Under the pieces are notes generated by a model that saw only the letters and a program-made list of their open reading frames with translations, did no database searches and was not told the origin of the DNA. Source: Bradyrhizobium sp. AZCC 2176 (lineage in GTDB: Bacteria; Pseudomonadota; Alphaproteobacteria; Rhizobiales; Xanthobacteraceae). From it: a DNA stretch of 64,000 bases. The stretch covers positions 6,413,501 to 6,477,500 of the forward strand of contig NZ_JAZHRX010000001.1 of assembly GCF_036924645.1 (NCBI RefSeq). The letters run 5' to 3'. The position numbers and the translations under genes are program-made. Positions 43,280-52,776 of this stretch are shown here, piece after piece; position 1 is the stretch's first letter, and each line of letters starts with the position of its first letter.

Positions 43280-44509
43280 CTAACGCCCCTGCTCCTCCGG
43301 CGGCTTGATATGGCGGAACGAGAACAGTAGCGCCAGATCGTAGGCGATCTTGAGCGTGCCGCAGACCACCAGCGGCAGCCCCGTAAAAGACGTCATCAGT
43401 AGCGCGCCCGCAATCGCCGGGCTGATCGCGGATGCGAGGCTGCGCGGCACGGCGGTGACGCTGGCGGCCGTCGGGCGTTCCGCCGGCGTTACCACGGCCA
43501 TGACGTAGGAGGTGCGGGTCGGCACGTCCATCTGCGACAGCGCCGAGCGCAACAGCAGCAACCCCAGCGCCAGATAGAGGTTCGGCGAAAACGCCGCCAG
43601 GATCAGGAAGATGCTGGAGGGAATATGCGTGAACACCATCGTGTTGACGAGCCCGATGCGCTTCGCAATCCAGGCCGCGACCGGATAGGAAAACGCGCTC
43701 AGCGTGCTCGACCAGAAGAAAAACAATCCGGCCGCGGACAGCGAGAGGTTGAAGCGCTCGAACAACCAGAGCACCAGCAACGACTGGGCGACGAAGCCGC
43801 CCGCGAAGGCGTCGATACTGAACAGCGCCGCGAGCTTGTAGACGGTGCCGCGCGAGGGGCCGAGCGGCGTCTGTGGCGCCCTCTCCTCACCGCGGGCGTG
43901 CGGCACGTAACGATACAGCGCCGCGCTCAGCATCCCGAGCGCCGCGTACGCATAAAACATCAGGCGGAACGCGCCGAGCGTGGTACTGCCGTGCGAAATC
44001 AAGAGATCAGGCAAGGTTGCTGCAAGCGAGCCGGCGGCGGTGCAGAGCGCGCCGATGAGGCTGTAGCGGGCAAACACCTGCGTGCGTCGGTCGTCGGTTG
44101 CGCTCTTTGCCAGCACAGCGTGCTCGAGCGGAACCAGCACGCCGAGATCGCCGCCGGAGGGGTTGATGGTGCCGATAAACGCGACGAGCGCGATCAAGGC
44201 GAAGTGCTCCACGGCCGGAAATGCAAGGCCGGTGGCAGCCATCAGACCTGCGCCAAAGATCAGGAGCGCGCGCAGATCATGGCGCGGCGCGATCCAGCCT
44301 GTGATCAGCGTCAGCAGCGCCGTTCCCAACAGCGACGCCGTCGCCACGATGCCGACCGCGACGGCGTCGTATCCGAGCGCCGTCATATAGGCCGGCAGGA
44401 TGATGATGGCAAAACCGTCGCCGAATCCGCGTAGACCGCGCGCAACGTAGAGCCGCGAGATCAGCGCGCTTCCGGCGGAGGCCTTCGGTTCGGTCGCGAT
44501 ATCGGTCAT
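43280..44509 (-). CDS. MFS transporter of the chromate cluster
   Basis: The 409-residue carrier has about 12 membrane segments. It starts SRLYVARGLRGFGDGFAIII and includes the late motif ALSQMDVPTRTSYVMAVVTP, which is characteristic of a carrier group of unknown substrate. It lies 12 bases after the lectin-like gene in one transcript, divergent from the ChrB/ChrA operon. The neighbourhood suggests a role in oxyanion stress, as inference only. Confidence 0.82.
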   Translation of the reverse strand: MTDIATEPKASAGSALISRLYVARGLRGFGDGFAIIILPAYMTALGYDAVAVGIVATASLLGTALLTLITGWIAPRHDLRALLIFGAGLMAATGLAFPAVEHFALIALVAFIGTINPSGGDLGVLVPLEHAVLAKSATDDRRTQVFARYSLIGALCTAAGSLAATLPDLLISHGSTTLGAFRLMFYAYAALGMLSAALYRYVPHARGEERAPQTPLGPSRGTVYKLAALFSIDAFAGGFVAQSLLVLWLFERFNLSLSAAGLFFFWSSTLSAFSYPVAAWIAKRIGLVNTMVFTHIPSSIFLILAAFSPNLYLALGLLLLRSALSQMDVPTRTSYVMAVVTPAERPTAASVTAVPRSLASAISPAIAGALLMTSFTGLPLVVCGTLKIAYDLALLFSFRHIKPPEEQGR

Positions 44510-44521
44510 CCCGGCATCCCA

Positions 44522-45211
44522 TTAAGGCAAGACGTTCATCTTCACCTGGTCAAAGCGCGTCACGCTGTCCGACTTGGTCCACAGGGCCACGCCGCCGGCC
44601 TGCACAAAAGTCTTGTCCGTTGCGCTGAATAATTTCTTGCCGTCAAAGGAAACGGTGAAGCGATGGCCCTCTGCGCGGAGGCCCAGCGTATGCCATTCAT
44701 TCGGCGCGACCTTCAAATTGGCGCCATCGAGTTGTTCGCGCCGGCCATTCACGACGCGATAGAAGCGGACGTTGTCCTCCAGCGCATTGGCGCGGGCCAC
44801 ATAGTAGTTGTCCGCGTCCTGCAGCCGCACGGCAATGCCGCCGGCCTGATCCGTCTTGCCGGCTACCGCCTTGAAGTGCACTTCGACGTCGACATTGGCA
44901 GCCGACAGGCCCTCAAGGATCGCCAGCGGAAACCGGTAGTCCGTCCGGTCGGTGCTGGTCTGCTCGATGGTCTGCCCCGTGGAAGACGTTCGATCCGGCG
45001 TGACGGTCCATTCGCCTTGCTGGCCGCGGCCGGTCCGCGCGAACTTGAATCCCGCCGGAGCTGATCCCGGCGTCATGCGATCGATGGCTATCATGGCGGC
45101 TCCTGTCTCAGCGCTCGCGGACAACGGCGCGAACGCGAGCGTGCACGTGGCAAGGACGGCGCTCAGATACAGCTTGATGATTTGAAAAAGATTCGGCCGG
45201 TTTCCGTACAT
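44522..45211 (-). CDS. Exported concanavalin-like (DUF1080-type) domain protein
   Basis: The 229-residue product has a signal peptide (about 1-35, ending PLSASAE) and a beta-sandwich domain of the DUF1080/glycosidase-16-like fold. WHTLGLRAEGHRFTVSFDGK and GGVALWTKSDSVTRFDQVK are its signature strands. Such domains bind or cleave sugars; no catalytic residues can be pointed out here. GAGGA stands before the ATG. It shares a transcript with the MFS gene and lies divergent from the rhodanese-ChrB gene. Confidence 0.75.
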   Translation of the reverse strand: MYGNRPNLFQIIKLYLSAVLATCTLAFAPLSASAETGAAMIAIDRMTPGSAPAGFKFARTGRGQQGEWTVTPDRTSSTGQTIEQTSTDRTDYRFPLAILEGLSAANVDVEVHFKAVAGKTDQAGGIAVRLQDADNYYVARANALEDNVRFYRVVNGRREQLDGANLKVAPNEWHTLGLRAEGHRFTVSFDGKKLFSATDKTFVQAGGVALWTKSDSVTRFDQVKMNVLP

Positions 45212-45219
45212 GCGCAATC

Positions 45220-45233
45220 CTCGACACGTCGAG
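45220..45233. promoter_or_regulatory. Palindrome before the lectin-like gene
   Basis: CTCGACACGTCGAG is a 6+2+6 inverted repeat, 9 bases before the ATG and covering the ribosome-binding site. TGCGCA copies flank it on both sides. It could be an operator or an mRNA hairpin that hides the start. Confidence 0.4.
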
Positions 45234-45320
45234 TGCGCAGAGCTTGGACGGTGGCCGTCTGACGGGGAGCCTGCTTTGTCCCCGGTGGGGAGAAGCTACG
45301 TCCGAACTTGGCGCTTCGCA

Positions 45321-45352
45321 AGCACAATGAGAAAACAGCACAATGAGAAAAC
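45321..45352. repeat. Perfect 16-bp tandem duplication
   Basis: AGCACAATGAGAAAAC occurs twice without a gap, in the space between the lectin-like and ChrB genes. Confidence 0.8.
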
Positions 45353-45418
45353 CCGCCCGACGGCCAGGCCGCTCGGGAACCGTTGACAGATGAAGCCGCA
45401 GGCGGTTAATTCGACCCA

Positions 45419-45494
45419 TGGGGATTTTTGCGATCTCCCCACGAGGCGACATGCCCAAGTATCGCGTCCCGTTTCATTTGACGAGGGCGCAGCC
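45419..45494 (+). promoter_or_regulatory. Chromate-type 5' leader, copy 2
   Basis: TGGGGA (45419-45424) and TCCCCA (45436-45441) pair around a loop containing TTGCGAT. ACGAGGCGAC and the short frame ATGCCCAAGTATCGCGTCCC (45451) follow, as in copy 1. The short frame (MPKYRVPF...) runs past the ChrB start in another frame, so its translation could affect ChrB translation. Confidence 0.6.
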
Positions 45495-46313
45495 ATGTCA
45501 TCCTACACCACGATATCATCAGACAAGCTTTCCAAATTGATCGGCACGGCGAACACGCCTGTCCTGATCGACGTTCGCACCGACGAGGATTTCACCGCCG
45601 ACCCGCGGCTGATTCCCGGCGCCGTCAGGCGCAACCACGAGCAAGCCGCCGATTGGGGCGAGGAGTTTTCCGGCCGCCCGGCCATCGTCGTCTGCCTGCG
45701 CGGCCAGAAACTGGCGCAAGGCACCGCCGCCTGGCTGCGGCATCTCGATGTCTCGGCCGAAGCGCTGGAAGGCGGTTTTGAAGGCTGGAAGGCGGCCAAG
45801 CTGCCGCTGGTGCCGGCGGAAAAGCTGCCCGCGCGCGACGCGAAGGGCCGCACCGTCTGGGTCACCCGCGCCCGGCCGAAGATCGACCGCATCGCCTGCC
45901 CCTGGCTGATCCGCCGCTTCGTCGATCCGAACGCGGTGTTCCTGTTCGTCACGCCGGCGGAAGTGCTCGCGGTTGGCGAGCGCTTCAACGCAGCTCCTTT
46001 CGACGTCGAGAACGTGTTCTGGAGCCACCGCGGCGAACTCTGCACGTTCGACGTGATGATCGAGGAATTCGGCCTGGCGACACCGCCTTTGCTGCGGCTG
46101 GCGGCGATGGTGCGCGGCGCCGATACCGGGCGGCTCGATCTCTCACCGGAAGCGCCCGGACTGCTCGCGGCCTCGCTTGGCCTGTCGCGGATGTTCGATG
46201 ACGATCTTGAACAGCTCGAGGCCGGCATGACGCTGTATGACGCGTTCTACCGCTGGTGCCGCGACGCATCAGGCGAGACGCACAACTGGCCGACCAACAA
46301 GGCGAAATCGTAA
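45495..46313 (+). CDS. chrB: Rhodanese plus ChrB domain protein
   Basis: The 272-residue protein fuses an N-terminal rhodanese domain (about 5-108, with C67 in VVCLRGQKLAQG) to a C-terminal ChrB domain (about 118-265, with RPKIDRIACPWLIRRFVDPN). ChrB proteins are chromate-responsive regulators or accessory proteins for ChrA. The rhodanese part may supply sulfur or act on a thiol. ACGAGGGCG precedes ATG 45495. The stop overlaps the chrA start (TAATG), and the leader at 45419 likely controls both. Confidence 0.88.
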   Translation: MSSYTTISSDKLSKLIGTANTPVLIDVRTDEDFTADPRLIPGAVRRNHEQAADWGEEFSGRPAIVVCLRGQKLAQGTAAWLRHLDVSAEALEGGFEGWKAAKLPLVPAEKLPARDAKGRTVWVTRARPKIDRIACPWLIRRFVDPNAVFLFVTPAEVLAVGERFNAAPFDVENVFWSHRGELCTFDVMIEEFGLATPPLLRLAAMVRGADTGRLDLSPEAPGLLAASLGLSRMFDDDLEQLEAGMTLYDAFYRWCRDASGETHNWPTNKAKS

Positions 46314-47716
46314 TGGATGCGACGATCGACAAGACGACCGAGGCAGGTGCAAGCCACGACCTCGGTCACGGCATCGGCTTCGGTGAAGCGTTCCGGGTCT
46401 GGCTGCGGGTCGCCGTGCTGAGTTTCGGCGGCCCGGCCGGGCAGATCGCGGTGATGCACCGAATCCTGGTCGAGGAGAAGAACTGGATCTCCGAGAGCCG
46501 GTTTTTGCATGCGCTGAACTACTGCATGCTGCTGCCGGGTCCGGAGGCGCAGCAGCTCGCGACCTATATCGGCTGGCTGCTGCATCGGACCGCCGGCGGC
46601 ATCATGGCCGGCGGCCTGTTCATCCTGCCCGGCATCGTCGCCATCATGGCCTTGAGCTATATCTACGCAGCCTACGGCAATGTCGGCTTCGTCGAGGCGG
46701 TGTTCTTCGGGCTGAAGGCCGCGGTGCTCGCCATCGTGGTCCATGCCGTGGTCCGCGTCGGCAAGCGCGCGCTGCGCAACCGGGTGATGATTGCACTCGC
46801 GGCAATCGCCTTTGTCGCGATCTTCTTTTTCAACGTCCCCTTCCCGATCATCATCATCGCAGCCGGTGTGATCGGCTATATCGGCGCGCGCAGCGGACGG
46901 CCTGAATTCGCCGCCGTCGAGCACGGCGGCGGCAACAAGAAGACCGCCGCGGTCGACATCCTGCTCGGCGAGGAATTGCCCGATCACGTCCGCCCGAGTG
47001 TCGGCCGCGCGCTGCGCGTAAGCTCGGTCTGGCTGTTATTGTGGGTGGTGCCGGTGGCGGCGCTCCTGATCGGGCTTGGACAAGCCAATGTGTTCAGCCA
47101 GATCGCGCTGTTCTTTTCCAAGATGGCGATGGTGACGTTCGGCGGCGCCTATGCGGTGCTGGCCTATGTCGCCCAGCAGGCGGTCGAGCATTATCACTGG
47201 TTGCAGCCGCGCGAAATGCTCGACGGCCTCGGCATGGCCGAGACGACGCCGGGCCCGCTGATCATGGTGCTGCAGTTCGTGGGCTTCATGGCCGCCTATC
47301 GCGATCCTGGCACGCTGTCGCCGATGCTAGCGGCGACGCTCGGCGGCTTGCTGGCGACCTGGGTCACCTTCATTCCCTGCTTCCTCTGGATCTTCCTCGG
47401 CGCGCCCTACGTCGAGACGCTGCGCGGCAACAAGGGACTCGCGGGCGCGCTGACCGCGATCACCGCCGCGGTGGTCGGCGTGATCCTCAATCTATCGATC
47501 TGGTTCGGACTGCACACGCTGTTCCGGCAGACCACGCCGTTCCGCTCGCTCGGGCTGTCGTTCGATATGCCGGTGTGGGGAAGCCTCGATCTCGCAGCCT
47601 TCGCGCTGGCAGCGGCCGCGGCGACGGCGATCTTCCGGCTCAACGTCGGGATGTTGTGGGTGTTGGCGGGGTCGTGCGCGGCAGGCGTGGCGTTGAGGTT
47701 TGCGGGGATGGCTTGA
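46313..47716 (+). CDS. chrA: Chromate transporter
   Basis: The 467-residue long-chain CHR protein exports chromate. It has two homologous halves. The first contains FGGPAGQIAVMHRILVEEKN and NYCMLLPGPEAQQLATYIGW; the second contains FGGAYAVLAYVAQQAVEHYH and LGMAETTPGPLIMVLQFVGF. Length and motifs are normal. The ATG overlaps the chrB stop by one base, with AAGG upstream, so translation is coupled. Confidence 0.95.
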   Translation: MDATIDKTTEAGASHDLGHGIGFGEAFRVWLRVAVLSFGGPAGQIAVMHRILVEEKNWISESRFLHALNYCMLLPGPEAQQLATYIGWLLHRTAGGIMAGGLFILPGIVAIMALSYIYAAYGNVGFVEAVFFGLKAAVLAIVVHAVVRVGKRALRNRVMIALAAIAFVAIFFFNVPFPIIIIAAGVIGYIGARSGRPEFAAVEHGGGNKKTAAVDILLGEELPDHVRPSVGRALRVSSVWLLLWVVPVAALLIGLGQANVFSQIALFFSKMAMVTFGGAYAVLAYVAQQAVEHYHWLQPREMLDGLGMAETTPGPLIMVLQFVGFMAAYRDPGTLSPMLAATLGGLLATWVTFIPCFLWIFLGAPYVETLRGNKGLAGALTAITAAVVGVILNLSIWFGLHTLFRQTTPFRSLGLSFDMPVWGSLDLAAFALAAAAATAIFRLNVGMLWVLAGSCAAGVALRFAGMA

Positions 47717-47741
47717 ACTCGGCCCGTGATCTCGTTTTGCG

Positions 47742-48689
47742 TCACACCCGCTCTGCCGGCGCCAGCTTGCAGACCTCGGCGGCGACCTCGATCTGCAGCG
47801 TGGAATGGTGGATGTTGAAACGGCGCGAGAGTTCCTCGCAGACCCCGTGCAGAAAGGCGTCGTCGGTGCCGCCGGGGCGCACCAGATGCGCGGTCAGCGC
47901 GGTCTCGTTGGTGCTCATGGCCCAGATGTGCAAATCGTGCACCTCCGAGACGCCTTCCAGCCCGGCGAGATAGTCCCGCACTTTCGCAAGCTCGATACCA
48001 CGCGGCACGCCGTCGAGCGCAAGGTTGACACTGTCGCGCGTCAGCCCCCATCCGCTCCATAACACCACGGCGGCAATGACGAGGCTGATTGCGGGATCGA
48101 GCCACAGCCATCCGTTCAACATGATGATGAGCGCCGCGGCCACCACCCCGAGCGAGACGCCCGCATCCGCCGCCATGTGCAGATAGGCACCGCGAATATT
48201 GAGGTCGCCGTGACGGCCGCGCATGAACAGCAAGGCGGTGAAGCCGTTGATGGCGACGCCGAGCGCTGCGACCGCCACGACTGTCCAGCTCGCGACGGCC
48301 GCTGGGCTGTAGAGCCGATTGACCGCCTCGACCACGATGCCACCGACGGCCACCAGCAGCAGGCCCGCATTGAACAGCGCCGCCAGGATCGAGACACGGC
48401 GATATCCGTACGTATGCCGCTGCGTCGGCTGCTTCTGCGACAGCCACGCCGCGCCCCATGCCAGCAGCAGCGCGATCACGTCGGAGAGATTGTGGACGGC
48501 GTCGGAAATCAGGGCGAGCGAATTGGCGGCATAACCGAAGATCAGCTCGGCAATGACGAAGGCGGTGTTGAGCGAGGCGCCGATCGCGAATGCGGCGCCG
48601 AAATTGTCCGGCGCATGGCTGTGGCCGGCATGGCCATGGGAATGATCATGCACGTGGGAGTGATTGTGATGGGCGTGATCGTGCGCCAT
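47742..48689 (-). CDS. czcD: CDF-family zinc/cobalt exporter, CzcD-like
   Basis: The 315-residue protein starts with a His-rich metal-binding tail (about 1-27), then six membrane segments with the CDF metal sites SDAVHNLSDV (segment 2) and HMAADAGVS (segment 5), and a C-terminal cytoplasmic domain ending AEVCKLAPAERV. It exports Zn2+, Co2+ or Cd2+ against protons. GAGGCGGA precedes the ATG. It is convergent with chrA and unrelated in sequence detail to DmeF above. Confidence 0.9.
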   Translation of the reverse strand: MAHDHAHHNHSHVHDHSHGHAGHSHAPDNFGAAFAIGASLNTAFVIAELIFGYAANSLALISDAVHNLSDVIALLLAWGAAWLSQKQPTQRHTYGYRRVSILAALFNAGLLLVAVGGIVVEAVNRLYSPAAVASWTVVAVAALGVAINGFTALLFMRGRHGDLNIRGAYLHMAADAGVSLGVVAAALIIMLNGWLWLDPAISLVIAAVVLWSGWGLTRDSVNLALDGVPRGIELAKVRDYLAGLEGVSEVHDLHIWAMSTNETALTAHLVRPGGTDDAFLHGVCEELSRRFNIHHSTLQIEVAAEVCKLAPAERV

Positions 48690-48848
48690 TCCGCCTCGAT
48701 GAATTTCAATGGCGATTTATATAGCGCGCGGATTCTCGAATACTATTACAGTGAGGAGATGACGATGTCGCGGCCACCTCCTCCGTCGTCCCGGCCTTGA
48801 GCCGGGATCACCGCTCTCAATTGTTGAAGCGAGCTGGAGCTTCAGATC

Positions 48849-48942
48849 GTAGGGTGGGCAAAGCGAAGCCTGCCCACCCTTCGCGACGAACATACCGATA
48901 GATATGGTGGGCACGGCACTATTGCGCCTTTGCCCACCCTAC
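48849..48942. repeat. Hairpin repeat with GTAGGGTGGGCAAAG arms
   Basis: GTAGGGTGGGCAAAG and its exact inverse bound a 94-base element; an inner TGCCCACC/GGTGGGCA pair extends the structure. A relative with the same outer GTAGGGT arm is at 61581-61666. It lies against the 3' end of parC. Confidence 0.75.
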
Positions 48943-48944
48943 AT

Positions 48945-51200
48945 CTACTCCACCCCGCGCAAGAACTTGTTCGACTTCGGCAGGCCGTGTGCGAGGCGGC
49001 CGGCGTCGGCGCGGTTGCCGCGCCAGTCGGACAATTCCCTGGCGCTCATGCTCTGCTCACGACCGGCGGAATCCTTCCACGTCAGCCCCGCCTTGAGCTC
49101 GAACACCGTGACATCCGAGAGCTTGGCGCTGGAATATTTCTGCAGCCGCACGCCGCGGCCGCGCGCCATCTCCGGCACCTGGTCGAGCGGGAACAGCACC
49201 ATCTTGTGGTTGGTGCCGATCGCGGCGACCGTATCGCCCGAAACGGTCGCGATCGCGCAAGCCTCGTTCGGCATGGTGACGTTGAGCACCTGCTTGCCCT
49301 TGCGGGTGTTACTGACGCAATCCTCTTCCTTGACCACAAAGCCCTGGCCTTCGCTGCTCGCGATCAGGAATTTGCGTTCGCCCTTGTTGACGAACAGCGA
49401 CACGATGGCGGCGTCCTGCTCGAGGTCGATGAACATGCGGATCGGTTCGCCGTGGCCGCGCCCGCCCGGCAGTTTTGCGACGTCGAGCGAATAGAATTTG
49501 CCGTTGGTGGCGAACAGCAGCAGCTTTGACGTGGTTTCGGCGAAGAAGGCGTGGTCGAGCTTGTCGTCGGTCTTGAAGGCAAGGCCCGAGATATCCTCGA
49601 CATGGCCCTTCAGCGTTCGTACCCAGCCCTTTTCGGAGATCACCACCGTGCACGGTTCGCGCTCGACAAAGGCTTCCTCGATCGCGGCCAGATCGTGCTC
49701 GGGCGCGTCGGCGAACATCGTACGGCGCTTGCCGAGCGGCGTCTTCGGCCCAAAGATGTCGCGAACCTTGCGGACCTGCTCGCCGACTTTGGACCACTGC
49801 TCGGTCTCTGAACCGAGCAGCGATTTGATGCCCTTCAACTCGCCGCGGAGGTTCTTGTCCTCGGTGCGGATTTCGAATTCCTCGAGCTTGCGCAAGGAGC
49901 GCAGCCGCATGTTGAGGATGGCATCGGCCTGGATTTCCGTGAGCTTGAACGCCTTGATCAGCGCCGGCTTCGGCTCGTCCTCGGTGCGGATGATCTTGAT
50001 CACCTTGTCGATGTTCAAGTACGCGATCAGGTAACCGCCGAGTATTTCGAGCCGGTTCTCGATCTGGGTCTTGCGGTAGTTCGAGCGGCGCACCAGCACG
50101 TCGCGCAAATGGTCGAGCCATTCGCGCAAACATTCCGCAAGCCCCACCACTTTGGGGATCTTGCCCTTGATCAACACGTTGAGGTTCAGCGAAATCTTGC
50201 TCTCGAGCTCGGTGAGCCGGAACAGCGATTCCATCATCAGCGCCGGATCGACCGCACGGGATTTCGGCTCGATCACGAGGCGAACGTCTTCGGCCGACTC
50301 GTCCCTGACGTCGCCGACCAGTGGCAGCTTCTTCTCGTTGAGCAGTTCGGCGATCTTCTCGACCAGCCGGGACTTCTGCACCAGCCACGGGATCTCGGTG
50401 ATGACGACGACCCAGGTGCCGCGCGCGCCCTCTTCCTGGATCCATTTGGCGCGGGTGCGGAACGAGCCGCGCCCGGTCATGTAGGCTTCGGCGATGCTTT
50501 CCTTGGAGTCGACAATAATGCCGCCGGTCGGGAAATCCGGCCCCTTGACCCACTTCAAGAGCGACTTCGACTTGGCGTCGGGCTTGTCGATCAGATGCAA
50601 CGCAGCGTCGCAGAGCTCGGCCGCATTATGCGGCGGGATCGAGGTGGCCATGCCGACCGCGATGCCCTGCGCGCCGTTGGCGAGCAGGTTCGGGAAGCCA
50701 CCGGGCAGAACCACCGGCTCCTTGCTCTGGCCGTCGTAATTCGGACGAAACTCGACACCGTCCTCGTCGATACCGTCGAGCAGCAGCCGCGCGACGTCGG
50801 TCATGCGCGCTTCGGTGTAGCGGTAGGCGGCCGGATTATCGCCGTCGATATTGCCAAAATTGCCCTGGCCGTCGACCAGCGGATAGCGCGAGGCGAAATC
50901 CTGCGCCAGGCGCACCATGGCGTCGTAGATCGCCTGGTCGCCATGGGGATGGAACGAGCCCATCACGTCGCCGACGATTTTTGCAGACTTCTTGAACGGC
51001 GTGCCGGGGTCGAGCCGCAACAGGCGCATGCCGTAGAGGATGCGCCGGTGCACCGGCTTCAGCCCGTCGCGGGCGTCCGGCAAAGCGCGGTGCATGATGG
51101 TCGAGAGCGCGTAGGCGAGATAGCGCTCTTCCAGCGCATCGCGCAGCATCACCTCGTGGATTTCGGCCGGTTCTTCCGGCGGTAGCTGTCGTTTTCCCAT
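48945..51200 (-). CDS. parC: DNA topoisomerase IV subunit A
   Basis: The 751-residue subunit cuts and rejoins DNA to unlink daughter chromosomes with ParE. The catalytic Tyr is Y128 in [10 protein letters not shown]. The quinolone-resistance region reads [15 protein letters not shown] (residues 81-95), with Gln and Asp at the positions of E. coli S80 and E84; this is probably natural variation in the order, not selected resistance. The C-terminal domain has beta-propeller repeats. It is followed by a hairpin repeat and preceded by another. Confidence 0.95.
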   Translation of the reverse strand: MGKRQLPPEEPAEIHEVMLRDALEERYLAYALSTIMHRALPDARDGLKPVHRRILYGMRLLRLDPGTPFKKSAKIVGDVMGSFHPHGDQAIYDAMVRLAQDFASRYPLVDGQGNFGNIDGDNPAAYRYTEARMTDVARLLLDGIDEDGVEFRPNYDGQSKEPVVLPGGFPNLLANGAQGIAVGMATSIPPHNAAELCDAALHLIDKPDAKSKSLLKWVKGPDFPTGGIIVDSKESIAEAYMTGRGSFRTRAKWIQEEGARGTWVVVITEIPWLVQKSRLVEKIAELLNEKKLPLVGDVRDESAEDVRLVIEPKSRAVDPALMMESLFRLTELESKISLNLNVLIKGKIPKVVGLAECLREWLDHLRDVLVRRSNYRKTQIENRLEILGGYLIAYLNIDKVIKIIRTEDEPKPALIKAFKLTEIQADAILNMRLRSLRKLEEFEIRTEDKNLRGELKGIKSLLGSETEQWSKVGEQVRKVRDIFGPKTPLGKRRTMFADAPEHDLAAIEEAFVEREPCTVVISEKGWVRTLKGHVEDISGLAFKTDDKLDHAFFAETTSKLLLFATNGKFYSLDVAKLPGGRGHGEPIRMFIDLEQDAAIVSLFVNKGERKFLIASSEGQGFVVKEEDCVSNTRKGKQVLNVTMPNEACAIATVSGDTVAAIGTNHKMVLFPLDQVPEMARGRGVRLQKYSSAKLSDVTVFELKAGLTWKDSAGREQSMSARELSDWRGNRADAGRLAHGLPKSNKFLRGVE

Positions 51201-51266
51201 GGGGAGGCGTTAAACTTTTCGAGTGAATCGGGCAAGACGCGAGTGGGGGGAAACGATGGCACTCAC

Positions 51267-51385
51267 CGTCGTCCCTGCGAACGCAGGGACCCATAACCAC
51301 AGGTGTTTGTGGCGAAAAACGGCTGGGGCCACCGCGCCAATGGATGGGCCGCGGCGTATGGGCCCCTACGTTCGCAGGGGCGACG
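51267..51385. repeat. Hairpin repeat with CGTCGTCCCTGCGAACG arms (long form)
   Basis: CGTCGTCCCTGCGAACG (51267-51283) and CGTTCGCAGGGGCGACG (51369-51385) match at 16 of 17 positions as inverted arms around about 85 bases. The short palindrome at 24384-24421 is the same arm folded on itself. It lies between recO and parC. Confidence 0.75.
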
Positions 51386-51400
51386 TCTGAGGGTGGCGTC

Positions 51401-52153
51401 TCAGGCGGATGAACTGATTCGCGCCCGATTTCTCGTCACCGCATTGATAAACCCATCCCTCGCGTCGGAATGGCCCTGCCCGCGCGGTTCCAGCACATGG
51501 CGGAGCAGGAACAGCCCGGTCAGCCGAAAGCCGTCCTGCAGGTCCTGGTCCGACCAGCTATTCGCTCCGCCCTCACCTTCGCGCAAAAAGGGCGGCAGCC
51601 GCAGCAGCCGGTCGCGGTAGGGCTCGCCGGCCCGCCGCGACACCGCGCCGCCTGATTTCGGCGAGACATAGATCAGGTCCGTGGTCTCGCCGGTGGCAGC
51701 GCAGTTTTCCAGATCGAGGCCGAAGCCTAATTCGGCGAGCATCGCGAGTTCGAACCGGATGAGGTGGGCCGCCGCGCCGCCGGCATCGTCAAAGTCGTCC
51801 AGCGTGCGGTCGAGCATTTCATAGATGTCTTCGTGCGGATCGCGCTCCGGCAACAGCCGCGCCAGCGAAGCCAGATGGGTGACGCCAAAGACCGCATGCG
51901 AGGACGCCAGCAGCGTTGCCGCGCGCAGCCGCGTGCCTTCGATCGCGTAGGTCCCGAGATGCTCGTCGAGCCGCGCCCGCCACACCGCGGTGACACTGTT
52001 GCCGGGCTGCAGCAGCGGCCGCATCCGCGACGAGGCGCCGCCGCGCACCAGGCCCAGATGCCGGCCATGCTCGCGCGTCAGCAACTCGACGATGGCGGAA
52101 GATTCGCCATGCCGCCGGACGCCCAGCACGATGCCTTCATCGGTCCATTCCAT
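51401..52153 (-). CDS. recO: DNA repair protein RecO
   Basis: The 250-residue protein loads RecA with RecF/RecR and anneals single strands. The N-terminal OB-fold begins [20 protein letters not shown] and includes [14 protein letters not shown]. The C-terminal helical domain includes [20 protein letters not shown], where only one of the usual zinc Cys residues remains, as in other alphaproteobacteria. ATG 52153 is the family start. Confidence 0.93.
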   Translation of the reverse strand: MEWTDEGIVLGVRRHGESSAIVELLTREHGRHLGLVRGGASSRMRPLLQPGNSVTAVWRARLDEHLGTYAIEGTRLRAATLLASSHAVFGVTHLASLARLLPERDPHEDIYEMLDRTLDDFDDAGGAAAHLIRFELAMLAELGFGLDLENCAATGETTDLIYVSPKSGGAVSRRAGEPYRDRLLRLPPFLREGEGGANSWSDQDLQDGFRLTGLFLLRHVLEPRGQGHSDARDGFINAVTRNRARISSSA

Positions 52154-52206
52154 GGGGTGGAGTTTACAGGATTTGGGATCGAAGCGCAGCTCCCGCAGCT
52201 GCGTTC

Positions 52207-52335
52207 CCCGGATGCTGCGCAGCGCTTTCGGGATCGCGCTTCGCGCGCGACTCCGGAGGTGCGCTGCTGATCCGGGGTCCATCCGCATGGGTCCCGGCTC
52301 TGCGCTGCATCGCTTCGCGCTGCACCGCATCCGGG
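52207..52335. repeat. Hairpin repeat with CCCGGATGC arms
   Basis: CCCGGATGC and GCATCCGGG bound a 129-base element with inner pairs (CTGCGCAGCG, GATCCGGGGTCC). By recall it is a common Bradyrhizobium intergenic repeat. It lies between recO and the membrane gene. Confidence 0.65.
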
Positions 52336-52348
52336 ACACAAGCGCATC

Positions 52349-52729
52349 TCACGCGTTGAACCAGCCCACCGCATCGCCAGTGAAGGAGAAATACAGCCCC
52401 GCTGCGGTCAGCGCGCAGGAAATCACCTCGATGCCGCTGTCGAACGCCAGACCCTTCTGCCCGATCACCTGCACCAGCGAAATCACCGACAGCACGAGGG
52501 CTGCCGCCAGCACCCAGCGCGGCCAGTTCTTGCGGCGTTCGGCGGCGAGCCAGACGAAGTAGACCAAAAGCAGGGTCAGGCCGGCCGCCACCAGGGTGCC
52601 GACATTGATCATCTGCGCGGTCATATCGGCCCTCGGCGTGCGGTCCTGAAACGCCGCCGACACCGAATCCAGCGTCAGCGACAGATACAGCAGAACCTCA
52701 AACCACAGCACGTTTCGGGGTACGGTCAT
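52349..52729 (-). CDS. Small membrane protein of unknown function
   Basis: The 126-residue product has four membrane segments: about 8-25, 42-62 (VGTLVAAGLTLLLVYFVWLA), 70-88 and 97-118. It lies between era and recO. Its position is conserved in Bradyrhizobium by recall, but no family name or function is known to me. Confidence 0.7.
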   Translation of the reverse strand: MTVPRNVLWFEVLLYLSLTLDSVSAAFQDRTPRADMTAQMINVGTLVAAGLTLLLVYFVWLAAERRKNWPRWVLAAALVLSVISLVQVIGQKGLAFDSGIEVISCALTAAGLYFSFTGDAVGWFNA

Positions 52730-52776
52730 TCAGCCTGTTCTTCGTTGTTGTCTGATTGCGGCCTGACCATTGCAGA

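Noticed and set aside
51070..51300. Gln and Asp in the ParC quinolone-resistance region as resistance mutations
   Set aside because: The window holds one sequence only, and from memory Rhizobiales ParC proteins often differ here from E. coli. There is no evidence of selection.
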